Shown: in pieces, positions 17,435-27,311 of the stretch
How the letters are laid out: each line of letters begins with the position of its first letter
Position numbering within the stretch: position 1 is the stretch's first letter
Assembly: GCF_007830515.1 (NCBI RefSeq)
Contig: NZ_VLKT01000038.1
Span: 18,071-82,070, forward strand
Length of the DNA: 64,000 bases
Source of the DNA: Mesorhizobium tianshanense
Lineage (GTDB): Bacteria > Pseudomonadota > Alphaproteobacteria > Rhizobiales > Rhizobiaceae
Reading direction: 5' to 3'
Program-made: the position numbers and the translations under genes
Notes under the pieces: model-generated
Told to the model about the DNA's origin: nothing
The model's input: the letters and a program-made list of their open reading frames with translations, nothing else
The model's database searches: none

Positions 17435-17547
17435 CCCCCAAACACACCGCAACCGGCACAAAGGAAGGGAGGCTGACACGCAGCCTTAGAGGGGGTCACT
17501 ATTGGACGCGAAAACCGCCCCTCAGGGGGTCACTATTGCGCGCGAAT

Positions 17548-18065
17548 TTAAACCTGGGAGGGTTTCGGCGATGGTCGCGCTTGCCGGCGTGACTGACATG
17601 GGCTGGAACGGAGCGTGGTCAGGCTTTAGCGAGATGGAGAGCCATCTCATGCGCATGGCGGATGAACCCAGCGCTGTTGCCTGGTGCGTGGAGATGTTCG
17701 GCGAAGACGGCAGTGGCTTTCACTCGAAATCCGATTTCGAGTTCGCAGAACCCGACAATGCATTGTTTGCACAGAAACAGGCAGGTGCAGCGATTGCCTC
17801 GACTGTCGAAGAGGCGTTTCGGCAAGGCGTAGCGGGTTACGCGCAAGATGCTTTCGTGCAGGGACGGCCGTGGTCCTTCGACGCCAGCACCATTTCTCTT
17901 CCGGCCTGGATACTGCACGGCGAGGTCGATCGGGCGGTGCCGCAGGCGCACAGCTACCATACCGCGGAACTGATCCCCGGATCGGTGCTACGGCTGTTGC
18001 CAGGGCATGGACACATGACAATCCTGGCTGAACTTCCCACTGCGGCGGCAACCTTATGCCGATAG
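17548..18065 (+). pseudogene. Alpha/beta hydrolase, 3' part left by IS21 insertion
   Basis: About 170 codons include a cap region (SHLMRMADEPSAVAWCVEMF), Asp in PAWILHGEVDRAVP and catalytic His in PGHGHMTI, with the usual spacing of acid and histidine. The N-terminal half with the nucleophile Ser is missing and the frame begins right at the IS21 end. The insertion or a later deletion removed the rest. Confidence 0.75.
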
Positions 18066-18384
18066 CTTCAGACGATCGTGGACCGTCATCGGTGAGAGAC
18101 GGAGACTCCGGCAATCCGCCCCTTCGAACGACCATGGTCGATTAGAAGCCGTGCGAAGGGATTTGAGCAGAAACGTCCGCTTTCAAGCAAAGGAAAATTT
18201 GTGCCCAACGGCCGAGATTGCTGCGCAAAGCTGTCATTCGTGGCCGACCGCTTTGATCTGCGGACTTGTCGATTGGTTGCACTGGCGCTTCCGTCGGACG
18301 AAGATTGACCGGCGGGATGATGTCATCCGAGTCCTGCAGGGCGAGCTAACCAGCGGATCGGGCCCACTGGTGTAGATAGCGAAA
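18066..18384. other. Intergenic region, nothing recognised
   Basis: One short open frame (18151-18375) has no ribosome site or motif. It separates two convergent transcription units. Confidence 0.4.
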
Positions 18385-19620
18385 CTACGCACTCGTCTGC
18401 ATCGAGCTCAGTAGGCGTCGCTCTTCTTCGACAATATAATCGCGGATGACTGGGACATCGTCACGGCGAGTCGAGATCAGTATCTGGAAGACAAAATTTG
18501 AACCGTTTAGGAAGCCGAGTTCGGCCGACGCCAGATAGAAATCCCACATACGGCAGAAGCGTTCGCCCATCATGGCGACTGCCTCCTCGCGCCTGGCCTC
18601 ATAACCGAGACGCCAATCGTGGATCGTCCAGTAATAGTGCAGACGCAAATTTTCGCAGTCGGCGCACCAGATCCCCGTGCGCTCCAACGAGGCAAACACC
18701 TCTGACAAAGCCGGCACATACCCACCTGGAAAGATATACTTGCGGATGAACGGCGCCGTCGTACCAGGCGGTGACATGCGTCCGATCGCATGAACCAATG
18801 CGAAGCCGCCCTCCTTCAACAATCTACCAATGATCGTGAAATAGCTGTCGAAATGAACGACGCCCACGTGCTCCATCATTCCGATCGAGACAACACGGTC
18901 GAACTGTCCGCTGACCTCGCGATAGTCGACCTGGCGAAAATCGATCTGATGAGCGACCCCCGCCTCGATCGCTCGAAGCCGAGACGCCGCCAATTGCTCC
19001 GTCGAAACGTTGATCGCCGTGACCTTCACGTCGCAATATTTGGCGAGGTAGATGGCGAGAGCGCCCCAGCCTGAGCCGATTTCCATCACATGCATGCCCG
19101 GCTCTAGCTTGAGCTTCGCGGCAATGTGGCGATGCTTGTCCATCTGCGCTTGCCGCAGACTGTTGTCCGGTGCCGTGTAATAGGCGCACGAATAGGCCAT
19201 TGTCTCGTCAAGCCATAGTTCATAAAATTTCGTCGGGATGTCGTAGTGATGCTGAACGTTTTTGGCGGCGAGACCGAGCTTGTTGTTCTGCTGGCGCCGG
19301 CGCAACGCACGCCAGACTTTCCGCAACGCCTTCTGAACAGGGTGGGCTGCCAACCCGGTGCGGTTGACGGAGAAAAGTGACAAGAGGTCAAATGCTTTGC
19401 CACCGTTCTCGATCACCAAGCGGCCATCCATGTAGGCTTCGGCCGCCTTCAGTTCCGGATTGAAGAAGATCTCGCGTTCGACCGCTTTGTCGGCTAGGCG
19501 GATCGTCACGTCGGGCCCATCCTGTCCACTGCCGAAGGCTTGCCTGAAACCGTCCTCGAATATGACAGTCAGGCGCCCGTTTTTTACAAAACGGGAGAGC
19601 AGATTTGGCAGCAGACGCAT
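18385..19620 (-). CDS. cfa: Cyclopropane-fatty-acyl-phospholipid synthase
   Basis: The 411-aa protein adds a methylene group from S-adenosylmethionine to cis double bonds of membrane lipids. Visible motifs are the SAM-binding MEIGSGWGALAIYLAKY (about 180-196), QVDYRE, GMMEHVG (about 250) and FIRKYIFPGGYVPAL (about 295). HHYDIPTKFYELWLD marks the CFA family entry (about 130). The start at 19620 (MRLLPNLLSRFVKNG) gives the usual length; the longer frame to 19851 is not homologous in character. Gene stands alone, with no partner desaturase or ybgA-type gene nearby. Confidence 0.9.
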   Translation of the reverse strand: MRLLPNLLSRFVKNGRLTVIFEDGFRQAFGSGQDGPDVTIRLADKAVEREIFFNPELKAAEAYMDGRLVIENGGKAFDLLSLFSVNRTGLAAHPVQKALRKVWRALRRRQQNNKLGLAAKNVQHHYDIPTKFYELWLDETMAYSCAYYTAPDNSLRQAQMDKHRHIAAKLKLEPGMHVMEIGSGWGALAIYLAKYCDVKVTAINVSTEQLAASRLRAIEAGVAHQIDFRQVDYREVSGQFDRVVSIGMMEHVGVVHFDSYFTIIGRLLKEGGFALVHAIGRMSPPGTTAPFIRKYIFPGGYVPALSEVFASLERTGIWCADCENLRLHYYWTIHDWRLGYEARREEAVAMMGERFCRMWDFYLASAELGFLNGSNFVFQILISTRRDDVPVIRDYIVEEERRLLSSMQTSA

Positions 19621-19995
19621 TGCGGCTCGCTTCTCCTCACTTGCCCCGTAAGTATGACTACCCGGTGTCGGTACATCAATACCGATCTGGGGCGGAGAGG
19701 GATCGGACTTCAGAAGTCTCCTTCCAATGCCGAAGTAGCGACCCATCCGGGCAGCCTGCCCCGCGATCAGAAATGTCTGCTTCTGGCGCAATAGATGTCC
19801 AGGGTGGTCGCCGGCAGCGTCTGCTATCCGGCATCGCAAAGATCGCCTCAAGGGCGGACATTCGGCGCAAAACCGTCGTTAAAAATTGATGGGACGGCGG
19901 CCGTTGTGGGTTGTTAAAAATTGACGCTACCCCAACTCGGGTTCTGACAGTCGTCGCGAGCATCGTCGTGACCTGACCCATTGCATACGGTCAGG
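19621..19995. other. Intergenic region with a 12-bp direct repeat
   Basis: GTTAAAAATTGA occurs at 19878-19889 and 19913-19924. Such AT-rich units resemble ends of some IS21 elements and may be a trace of an excised or deleted copy. No gene recognised. Confidence 0.35.
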
Positions 19996-20598
19996 CTAGT
20001 TCTTTGCAAGGGCCGATTGAAAGTCCTTGGTGTTGTTGCGATTGGGATAGGACTGGTCCGGTACTGGCACACCGAGATGCCGACAGAGCGGCGTCCACCC
20101 ATCTCCCAGATTGTGGACCAGCAGCCGACCCGGCGGCACTGTCGCAATGACCGCCCTTACATTGGCTTCGTAGACGGCTATGGCATTGGCGCGATCGTGC
20201 GGCAGGCCGCCGAAGACCTGCCTGGAGATCAAGGTAAGGCCCAGCGACTCCTGATCCTTGCTCTGGCTGATGCCTGCCAGGATCGTTTTCTCGAAGCTTT
20301 TCCACCAGCTTTCCGGCGATCGGTATGTCAAGATGACCCGGGCGTCCGGATAGAATTCAACCAGATCACGCCAATAGTGCGCCGAAGGCCAGTCCATGCA
20401 GGACGCGTAGCCCGCAAACAGCTGGTTCCAGTCTGGTGCCGCGCCCTTCGCCAGCGCACGCCAAAGCCGCTTCTGCTCTTCATTGGCCATGACTTCGAAC
20501 ATGTGGTGACAGGGGCCGAAGCCAAGGATCGTCAGCGCCTCGCGCATCGAATCCGTTCCTGTCCGGCCAAAGCCCGTTCCAATTACCCTTATCGCCAT
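19996..20598 (-). CDS. Sulfotransferase family protein
   Basis: The 200-aa protein starts with MAIRVIGTGFGRTGTDSM, the 5'-phosphosulfate-binding loop of the Sulfotransfer_4 group. WPSAHYWRDLVEFYPDARVILTYR (shown in part) with RSPESWWKSF is the 3'-phosphate-binding strand and helix. It would move sulfate from PAPS to an unknown acceptor. No PAPS-producing genes are nearby. Confidence 0.8.
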   Translation of the reverse strand: MAIRVIGTGFGRTGTDSMREALTILGFGPCHHMFEVMANEEQKRLWRALAKGAAPDWNQLFAGYASCMDWPSAHYWRDLVEFYPDARVILTYRSPESWWKSFEKTILAGISQSKDQESLGLTLISRQVFGGLPHDRANAIAVYEANVRAVIATVPPGRLLVHNLGDGWTPLCRHLGVPVPDQSYPNRNNTKDFQSALAKN

Positions 20599-20630
20599 TG
20601 TCCCCCCGGTTCGGACCTACAGCCGTCAGA

Positions 20631-21125
20631 TCAGTCGCTTGCGAGCACCATCCGCAGGCGGTTTCCCTCGGGGTCGCAGAGGTCCAGCGCCCCCTCCGTT
20701 TGCAGCGAGGGCACGTGCGCCTCGCCGAGACGTCGCGCAGCGGCCGCGAGGTTTTCCCGGGTGGGAAGCACGACGGTAAAATGCTCCAGACCTGCCGCGC
20801 CGAGCGGTGGCTCCTTCAGCTCGTCGTGAGCCCAGATGTTGAACGCCACCATGTGTGGGCGTTCCTCGGTGCCGCAGTCAAACAGGCCAAACCTTGCAGA
20901 CTGGATATGTGGCTTGAAGCCAACCACGCCGAGGTAGAACGCCATCAGCGTTTCGGGCGACCGCGCGCGCATATGAATGTGACCGATGAAGCTATCCGCC
21001 GCCAGCGGAACCTTGACAAGGTCGGCCGTGTCAAGCTCCTGCAGCAATCGATCGATATCCAGAGGTTCGAGACCGGAATGCCTTGTTCCGTCCTTGGCGA
21101 CAAGCGAAACACCGCCACCAGCCAC
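20631..21125 (-). pseudogene. VOC dioxygenase (CatE-like), N-terminally truncated
   Basis: The frame holds the second VOC module: FIGHIHMRARSPETLMAFYL (first His ligand, about 50), MVAFNIWAHDELKEP and LEHFTVVLP (second His), and the Glu-bearing ALDLCDPEGNRLRM. The sequence upstream still reads in frame as YNVGNGIEICFDTP, typical of the end of the first module, then a stop at about 21203. So the N-terminal half of a two-module extradiol-type protein is gone. A GTG at 21125 could start a 164-aa product, hence it may still be translated. Confidence 0.65.
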
Positions 21126-21303
21126 CCCTTCCCTAGAAGCGAGGCGCCCGGGTGTGTCGAAGCAGATCTCGATCCCGTTGCCGACATTGTAGCCTCTTCA
21201 TCGATAACTGTCGGCTATCGATCAATAAAAAACTTGTCGTTCTCTTTCGCCTGCCGTTGCGTTCAACTCCTGTGATCACTGGGCCAAAGGAGGAGATCTG
21301 GAA

Positions 21304-21567
21304 ATGACCGTCTATATGGTGGAACGCGACCTCAAGGGCATCAGCATGGAGGCTCTGGGAGGCGCGCAGAAGGCGGCGATCAGCAAGGCCGCCGAGATGA
21401 CGTCCAAGGGCACCGACATCAGGTATCTGCGCTCGACCTTCGCGCCGGAGGACGGGCGCTGCATGTGCCTGTTTGACGCTGTCTCCGATGCAGACGTGAA
21501 GCGCCTGAACGACGATGCGGGGCTGCCTTACCACAGAATCGTACCGGCGCTCGATCTTACGTCATAA
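21304..21567 (+). CDS. DUF4242 (SCO4226-like nickel-binding) protein
   Basis: The 87-aa protein has a strong AAAGGAGGAGAT ribosome site. MTVYMVERDLKGISMEAL and STFAPEDGRCMCLFDA are the family's ferredoxin-like strands. Family members form small dimers and one binds nickel; the ligand here is unknown. Confidence 0.75.
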   Translation: MTVYMVERDLKGISMEALGGAQKAAISKAAEMTSKGTDIRYLRSTFAPEDGRCMCLFDAVSDADVKRLNDDAGLPYHRIVPALDLTS

Positions 21568-21849
21568 AGCCAACACGACCGGGCTCGGCATGAACATCCG
21601 GGCCCGGGCTTCTCGCGAAATCATGCGCAGAAAAAGCAGCGTGGTGGCTGATCACCCTCCCGCAACAGAGCATCGTGTTCCGATGGTCAGCACTCATTGT
21701 GCCCGAGGCAAGATTCGCCGCTGGTCCATACCGAGCGCGTCCGCATGCGGCGATACCTGGGAGCTCACTTGAGAACGGCCTGCGCCAAGGTTCCGTTTAG
21801 GTCCGCTGGGGCACGCAAGTAACGGCGGCCGGACGCCCGCAAGCGCCTT

Positions 21850-22146
21850 CTATCCCCGAATGCGGTCGATCCGTCTTCCGAGAAGCCAAAGCGCCAGAGC
21901 GATCAATGCCACGCTGGGTACATAGAAAAGCGCATGATCCCCAAAATAGCCGAGGCCGTCCGGCAACAGGACGAAACTCTCCTGGTCCACCAGCCAGCCG
22001 ATAAACAGGCCCGCGACGGTGATCGGAAGCACGACGAACATCAGACCGAGATTTGCCAGGCCATCGGGGTTGGTGTTCACGAAGTCGATCCAGACACCCG
22101 CTGCCGGGGCGAGGTATGCCGCCGGCAGGATGATTCTCCATTTCAT
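21850..22146 (-). CDS. Small three-helix membrane protein
   Basis: This 98-aa protein has hydrophobic segments at about 5-22, 34-52 and 68-90 (LFYVPSVALIALALWLLGRR). A positively charged C-terminus follows. No family recognised. The start MKWRIILPAAYLAPAAG is a plausible uncleaved anchor. Confidence 0.55.
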   Translation of the reverse strand: MKWRIILPAAYLAPAAGVWIDFVNTNPDGLANLGLMFVVLPITVAGLFIGWLVDQESFVLLPDGLGYFGDHALFYVPSVALIALALWLLGRRIDRIRG

Positions 22147-22216
22147 ATCTTAGTACAGAAGATTTCTCGCGCGAGTTCAATGGTCTCGGAAAGACGGCTC
22201 GACGCAGCGGTGCTCT

Positions 22217-22321
22217 GTGACCCGGCGCCGGAGCATGACCCTCCCCAAATTATATGTGAACGAACCTTTGATTTATTTCGCTCATGACCAGAGGAGGGAT
22301 CATGCTTCCGCGCCGGGTCAC
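22217..22321. repeat. 105-bp palindromic element
   Basis: A left arm of 28 bases (22217-22244, starting GTGACCCGGCGC) is matched by its near reverse complement (22293-22321, ending GCGCCGGGTCAC). The 48-base centre is AT-rich. The RNA would form a long stem-loop. The size resembles RIME-type palindromic repeats of rhizobia, but identity with that family was not tested. Confidence 0.6.
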
Positions 22322-22356
22322 ACCCCGATTCCGATGGGAGGCCAAAAGCGTTGGCA

Positions 22357-22593
22357 TCAAGGTGCGCGATCGGTCAGCGCGCTCGCACCTTCCTCCGCGG
22401 CGCAATGGGCGCAGCAGTAAATGATGTCATCCTGTTCGACGCCATGTCCGATGATCCGGCATCCGCAATGCGGACACGTCGGAGCAAGTTTCTGGATCGC
22501 GCATTCGAAGCTGTCGAAGGTGTAGGTTTCCTCGGCCACCTTCACTTCGAAAGTCTTGTCGTAATCATTCCCGCATTGATCGCATCTGGCCAT
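22357..22593 (-). CDS. Cysteine-rich small zinc-binding protein
   Basis: The start at 22593 has AAGGAGCT before it. The 78-aa protein has CDQCGNDYD at the start, an isolated Cys at about 30, CPHCGCRIIGHG (about 39-50) and YCCAHC (about 58-63), about ten Cys in all. This gives at least two zinc-ribbon-like sites. Family function is unknown; a metal store or a redox/zinc chaperone are possible. Confidence 0.7.
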   Translation of the reverse strand: MARCDQCGNDYDKTFEVKVAEETYTFDSFECAIQKLAPTCPHCGCRIIGHGVEQDDIIYCCAHCAAEEGASALTDRAP

Positions 22594-22705
22594 AGCTCCT
22601 TTTCCTTCTTTCTTTGGCTTCAAGCTCAAGCAACCTGGCGCGCTGCGATAGGTTCCCGATAGGATCGTGGGGTCTTCCTAAGCGAGAGACGAGCGCGAGC
22701 CTGCG

Positions 22706-22903
22706 TCACGCGCGCTGTTCGATCAAGCGGATCACCTCGTCAATGTCCAGCGGCTTGATGTCGAGTTCCTTCAGGCCCGGCGCGTCGATTGCCGCCACAT
22801 TGTCGTGACGCATAAGGTCGACCTGGTTGCGCGTGATGGGCGCGGCGGGAAGGAGTTCCGCCACGCCGGCCAAGGCGTTCCACACCGTTGCCGTCGATGT
22901 CAA
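22706..22903 (-). pseudogene. NDUFA9-like NAD(P)-binding protein, C-terminal fragment
   Basis: About 65 codons read LAGVAELLPAAPITRNQVDLM then GLKELDIKPLDIDEVI. This matches the C-terminal segment of complex I NDUFA9-type/epimerase-like proteins (ITxDQVxLLxxDNVV). The Rossmann domain is missing. Confidence 0.6.
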
Positions 22904-23243
22904 TTTTCACACTTAGCTTAGCTAGTTGCGAGCGCGAAGGGATCAGTTCTGACCTATGATTCAAAATCAATGCCTGGCTTGGTTGAACCGCTTTTCCGCA
23001 CCGTTTCGCGCCGTTCCGTCTGCGTCGTGACAACAACGACGTTGGGTCACGAACGCTGGTTGAGCCCAATGTCCGGTTTCTGGAAGGAAAATGGGGCCCG
23101 GAAGGTCAGGATTGGGTCAACACCGTGAATAGACAATCATTTCCACCATACGCCAGCGCTGTTCGGAAGGCACGGTCGCGCCCGTCAAGAAGGCCTACCG
23201 AGAGGAAAGGGTCCTTGTATCGCGCAGTTCGCGCCGGCAATCG
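22904..23243. other. Intergenic region, nothing recognised
   Basis: No gene or RNA supported. It separates a gene fragment from the end of the cyclase-TPR gene. Confidence 0.4.
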
Positions 23244-25115
23244 CTATTCGGTGAGTTTGAGCAAGTTTTGATAGCGTGGATGATTGCGGATGGGATCGAG
23301 GTCGGAATCGTTCTTGAACCATAGTTTCATGTCGCTTCCAAACTGCTGCAAGCAAACCTCGAGCAGATCGATAGAGCGGTCGATCTCTCCCAGCAGCGAA
23401 TATGTGCAGGCGGCATTGTAGCGGGCGAGGTTGTCGTCAGGATCGATCGCCAGTGCGCGCGCCAGCCATTCTTTCGCCCGTTCGCGCTCGCCGAGGATCG
23501 CGAGCGCACAGGCACCCTGCTGTGCGGGTTTGGAGCTTTCCGGGTGCAACCGGAGGGCCTCCTCGGCTCGCTTCACTCCGAGCCGCGCATATTTTGCCGC
23601 TTCCTCGCGGCGCCCGAGAGACTGAAAGACACTCGTGAGGAATAACGGCGACTGATAGTCGTCAGGCCGAATCTCCATCGCGCGGAGGTAATGCTGCGCG
23701 GCCCGCTCGAAGTCGCCCGTGGTGACGCAAAACTCGGCATACAGCTGGTTGGCCTCATAACAATTGGGATCGAGCGCGAGCGCCTGTTCGAAAGAGGAAG
23801 CCGCCTCGACGGGACGGCTGCCGATCATCAAGGCGTATCCCCGCGCAGCATGAGCTTCCGCCAGATTGGGTTCGATCGCCAGTGCTTTGCCGGTGGTCGC
23901 CAGGATTTCGTCGGCCGAAATCGCTACGCCATGCTTGGAATAAAGACGCGAATCGCAATTCGCCATGCCGGCATAGGCGCGTGCATAGAGCGGGTCCAGT
24001 TCCGCCGCCCTGGCGAACATTCGCCTGCCAAGTGTCAACGACAATTTTGTCGACGTGTGGAGCAACTCGCGGCCCTTGAGATAGTGAGTATAGGCCTCGA
24101 CATTCTCCGTTGGCGCCCGCTCGATCGCCTCCTTCTCCTCCGGCAGCAGCTTCACCTTGAGCTGATCGACGATAGTGTGGGTGATCTCGTCCTGAACGGC
24201 GAAGATGTCGGTGAGGTTGCGGTCGTAGCGGTCGGCCCATAGGTGGCCCCCGGTCGCCCCTTCGATCAGCTGCGCGTTGATCCGCACCCGGTTCCCGGCC
24301 TTGCGAACGCTGCCTTCGACCACATAGGCAACACCCAGTTCCTTGGCGATGCGTTCCAGGTTCACCGCCTTGCCTTTGTAAGTGAAGACGGTGTTGCGGC
24401 CGAGCACGAACAGGCCCGAGACATTCGACAGGTCGGTGATAATGTCCTCAGTGATGCCATCGCTGAAGAACTCCTGCTCGGGGTCATTGCTCATGTTGGC
24501 GAACGGCAGGATCGCCACCGACGGCTTATCGGAGCGCGGACGCGGTTGAGCGCCTGACGCGGTCTTGAGGGAGCCGTTTGCGGGAGCCCCCAGATTGACG
24601 AAATAGACATGCACCGGCTGCGCGATGTTCTTGACCGTCTTCTCGCCCTGATCGAGAAACTCCAATTCGAGCTTGTTGCCGACTTGGTCGCGGACCACCG
24701 CCGAACAGGCAATGCCTCCTGGCCTCGCCAGCCCCTCGAGTCGCGCCGCCATATTGACGCCGTCGCCGTAGAAATCGTCGCCGTCGACGATGATGTCACC
24801 GAGGTTGATCCCGATGCGGAACTTGATGTGCCGGTCCTCAGGAACCCCGGTGTTGCGCTCGACCATGCCGCGCTGGATTTCAACCGCGCAACGCGCCGCG
24901 TTGAGAACGCTGCCGAACTCGACCAGGAAACCGTCGCCCATCACCTTGAAGATTCGCCCGCCATGCTTGACTACGGTTGGATCGAAGAACTCGTGGCGAT
25001 GCTGGCGAAGCGCGACCAGCGTGCTTTCCTCATTGGCCTCCACGAGCCGGCTGTAGCCAACAACGTCGGCCGCCAGTATGGCCGCCAGCCGGCGCTCAAC
25101 CTGCTCCTGGCCCAT
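23244..25115 (-). CDS. Adenylate/guanylate cyclase with TolB-like and TPR domains
   Basis: The 623-aa protein starts MGQEQVERRLAAILAADVVG. The class III cyclase domain (about 8-170) has ADVVGYSRLVE and KVMGDGFLVEF with metal-binding Asp and GVNMAARLEGLA. A linker is followed by a TolB/FlgO-like domain (about 195-310; VAILPFANMSNDPEQEFF, YVVEGSVRKAGNRVRI) and TPR repeats (about 370-560; ARGYALMIGSRPVEAASSFEQAL). This layout is abundant in rhizobia. It probably links cAMP production to sensing of a protein or envelope partner. Confidence 0.9.
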   Translation of the reverse strand: MGQEQVERRLAAILAADVVGYSRLVEANEESTLVALRQHRHEFFDPTVVKHGGRIFKVMGDGFLVEFGSVLNAARCAVEIQRGMVERNTGVPEDRHIKFRIGINLGDIIVDGDDFYGDGVNMAARLEGLARPGGIACSAVVRDQVGNKLELEFLDQGEKTVKNIAQPVHVYFVNLGAPANGSLKTASGAQPRPRSDKPSVAILPFANMSNDPEQEFFSDGITEDIITDLSNVSGLFVLGRNTVFTYKGKAVNLERIAKELGVAYVVEGSVRKAGNRVRINAQLIEGATGGHLWADRYDRNLTDIFAVQDEITHTIVDQLKVKLLPEEKEAIERAPTENVEAYTHYLKGRELLHTSTKLSLTLGRRMFARAAELDPLYARAYAGMANCDSRLYSKHGVAISADEILATTGKALAIEPNLAEAHAARGYALMIGSRPVEAASSFEQALALDPNCYEANQLYAEFCVTTGDFERAAQHYLRAMEIRPDDYQSPLFLTSVFQSLGRREEAAKYARLGVKRAEEALRLHPESSKPAQQGACALAILGERERAKEWLARALAIDPDDNLARYNAACTYSLLGEIDRSIDLLEVCLQQFGSDMKLWFKNDSDLDPIRNHPRYQNLLKLTE

Positions 25116-25646
25116 GGCTGTCCTCTGAACTTGCCAAAGACACTTCTACTCGCCTTGGTGATTATTTGCTAACGCCATCGTGGCGGCGGGTCAGAACGCC
25201 GCCTTGGGCTTCACTGCGGCCGTTTGGGTTGCCATGCTCCAAGGTCAACTTCGGGTCAGAACTACCGGTTCAGGCAGTGCGGCGGAAAGGCAGAGGGGGG
25301 TCGAACCTTGCCGATAAGGCAGCGGCGAAACGCCTACCGTGAATCTGTGTCCCAATAATGCACAGGGGCCCTTATGCGATGATCTGGCGGCAAATGCGGA
25401 ACGCTCGACGCGGCGGTTATCGACAAACTGTCCAAAAGCTTCCGGGGAACGCTCGTCAAATCGATGATGACCGCCATTGCCGACAGAGCCCGCCTTCTCG
25501 CCGATGTGAAATCCTGAGGCCATGCGCTGGCAGGGACCAGCCCCAACCCTGCCAGACTGCGTCGTCTGGAGCGGCCCGTCGCCTCATGGGAGCGAGGCGA
25601 CGGCACGACAGCGGACGGGGCTGCCGTCTGCTTTAGCTCAGATGCG
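25116..25646. other. Intergenic region between two minus-strand units
   Basis: Several short open frames occur, none with motifs or ribosome sites. No repeats or RNA were recognised. Confidence 0.4.
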
Positions 25647-27311
25647 TCACCGAGAATCCTTCTCGTGATTGGCGTCCTGCAAGATCATTTCCGATGCCTT
25701 CTCCGCGATCATGATCACTGGCGAGTTGGTGTTGCCGGAAACGATCGTCGGCATAATCGAAGCATCGACGACGCGCAGGCCAGAAATGCCGTGCACGCGC
25801 AGCCGGCCGTCGACCACGGCCATCGAATCTGCGCCCATCTTGCAGGTGCCAACCGGGTGGAAAATCGTAGTGCCGATATCGCCGGCCTTGCGGACGAGAT
25901 CTTCGTCGCTTTCATATTGTGCCCCGGGCAGCATTTCCTCAGGCGCAAAACGGGCAACGGCGCGCGCCCTCATCAAGCGGCGGACATGGCGAAGCGATGC
26001 TACCGCCACAGTCCTGTCTCCTTCGGTCGACAGATAGTTCGGCCGGATCTTCGGGGCAGTGTGCGGATCGGGCGCCGCTATGTGGACGGTGCCGCGGCTT
26101 TCCGGTCTGAGGTTGCAGACCGAAACCGTGACCGCGGGGAAGCGATGCAGCGGCTCGCCCAGCCGGTCGGTGCTCAACGGCTGGACATGATATTCGAGAT
26201 CGGGCGTCTCCAGGCGTGGGTCGCTTCTGGCGAAGATGCCAAGCTGGCTCGGCGCCATCGACAGCGGTCCGGTGCGACGGATGGCGTATTCGACGCCCAT
26301 GGCCGCGCGGCTGAACAGATTGTGGTAGCGCTGGTTTAGCGTCGAGGCATTGGCGACCTTGAAGACTGTGCGGATCTGCAGATGATCCTGCAGGTTCTCA
26401 CCGACGCCTTCCAGCGCGTGGCGAACCGCAATCCCGGCTGCGCCAAGCACGTCAGGTCGGCCGACGCCGGAAAGCTCGAGCAGCTTCGGCGAATTGATCG
26501 CGCCAGCGGCAAGTATCGTCTCGCCTGCCCGCGCACGATGCAACTGATCGCCCATGCGGAAGACAACGCCTGTGACGCAAGCTCCGTCGAAAACCAGAGT
26601 CTCGGTCTCGGCGCCGGTCACGACGCGCAAATTCGGCCGCCAAAGCACGCTCCGCAGGAACGCTTTCGAGGTGTTCCAGCGCACGCCCTTCCTCTGGTTG
26701 ACCTCGAAATAGCCCGACCCCTCGTTGGTCCCGCCGTTGAAATCCTCGGTCCGGGGGATGCCGAGTTCCTCGGCAGCATCGCGGAAGGCATCCAGGATCG
26801 GCCAGGACAGGCGCTGGCGCTCGACGCGCCATTCGCCACCGGCGCCATGGAGCTCGTTTGCGCCACCAAAATGATCCTCGGACTTGCGGAAATATGGAAG
26901 CACGTCATCCCAACCCCAACCAAGGTTTCCGGCTTGTCGCCAGCCGTCATAGTCGGCCGCCTGGCCGCGCATGTAGATCATTCCGTTGATCGACGAGCAG
27001 CCGCCCAGAAGCTTGCCGCGCGGATAGTTGAGCGCACGACCGTTCAGCCCAACCTCCGGCTCGGTCTTCATTAGCCAATCGGTGCGCGGGTTGCCCATGC
27101 AATAGAGATAGCCGATGGGGATGTTGACCCAGTGGTAGCGGTCGCTGCCGCCGGCTTCCAGAAGCAGCACGCGCATGGCCGGATTGGCCGACAGCCTGTT
27201 GGCCAGCACGCAGCCGGCTGAACCCGCGCCGACGATGATGAAATCGTATTGTCCATGATCGGCAGCGGCCTGTGTCAATTGGTTGTCCGTTCGCTTGCGA
27301 TCCGGTCCCAT
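25647..27311 (-). CDS. GMC-family FAD alcohol oxidoreductase
   Basis: The 554-aa protein has the FAD motif FIIVGAGSAGCVLANRLS (about 24-41), the GMC signature PRGKLLGGCSSINGMIYMRG (about 98-117) and the catalytic end: HPVGTCKMG (His, about 490) and SGNTNSPVIMIAEKASEMI (Asn). These oxidise alcohols or sugars with FAD. It is the last gene of the operon; the start overlaps the kinase stop by 37 bases. A TTG start just after the kinase stop is also possible. It may oxidise the transported alcohol or an exported product. Confidence 0.85.
   Translation of the reverse strand: MGPDRKRTDNQLTQAAADHGQYDFIIVGAGSAGCVLANRLSANPAMRVLLLEAGGSDRYHWVNIPIGYLYCMGNPRTDWLMKTEPEVGLNGRALNYPRGKLLGGCSSINGMIYMRGQAADYDGWRQAGNLGWGWDDVLPYFRKSEDHFGGANELHGAGGEWRVERQRLSWPILDAFRDAAEELGIPRTEDFNGGTNEGSGYFEVNQRKGVRWNTSKAFLRSVLWRPNLRVVTGAETETLVFDGACVTGVVFRMGDQLHRARAGETILAAGAINSPKLLELSGVGRPDVLGAAGIAVRHALEGVGENLQDHLQIRTVFKVANASTLNQRYHNLFSRAAMGVEYAIRRTGPLSMAPSQLGIFARSDPRLETPDLEYHVQPLSTDRLGEPLHRFPAVTVSVCNLRPESRGTVHIAAPDPHTAPKIRPNYLSTEGDRTVAVASLRHVRRLMRARAVARFAPEEMLPGAQYESDEDLVRKAGDIGTTIFHPVGTCKMGADSMAVVDGRLRVHGISGLRVVDASIMPTIVSGNTNSPVIMIAEKASEMILQDANHEKDSR

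Larger units (their letters stand above)
16030..17545 (-). mobile_element. Degenerate IS21-family element
   Basis: The segment contains truncated istA (16499-17434) and istB (16030-16461) and, at its upstream end, two copies of GGGGGTCACTATTG (17491-17504 and 17525-17538), the kind of subterminal repeats that IstA binds. Both genes have lost parts and a foreign IS21-type repeat pair separates them (16459-16503), so the element cannot transpose by itself. It interrupts a hydrolase gene whose 3' part resumes at about 17548. Confidence 0.8.

Noticed and set aside
16265..17476. Long plus-strand frame opposite istA and istB
   Set aside because: It mirrors the IS21 genes and has no motif or ribosome site.
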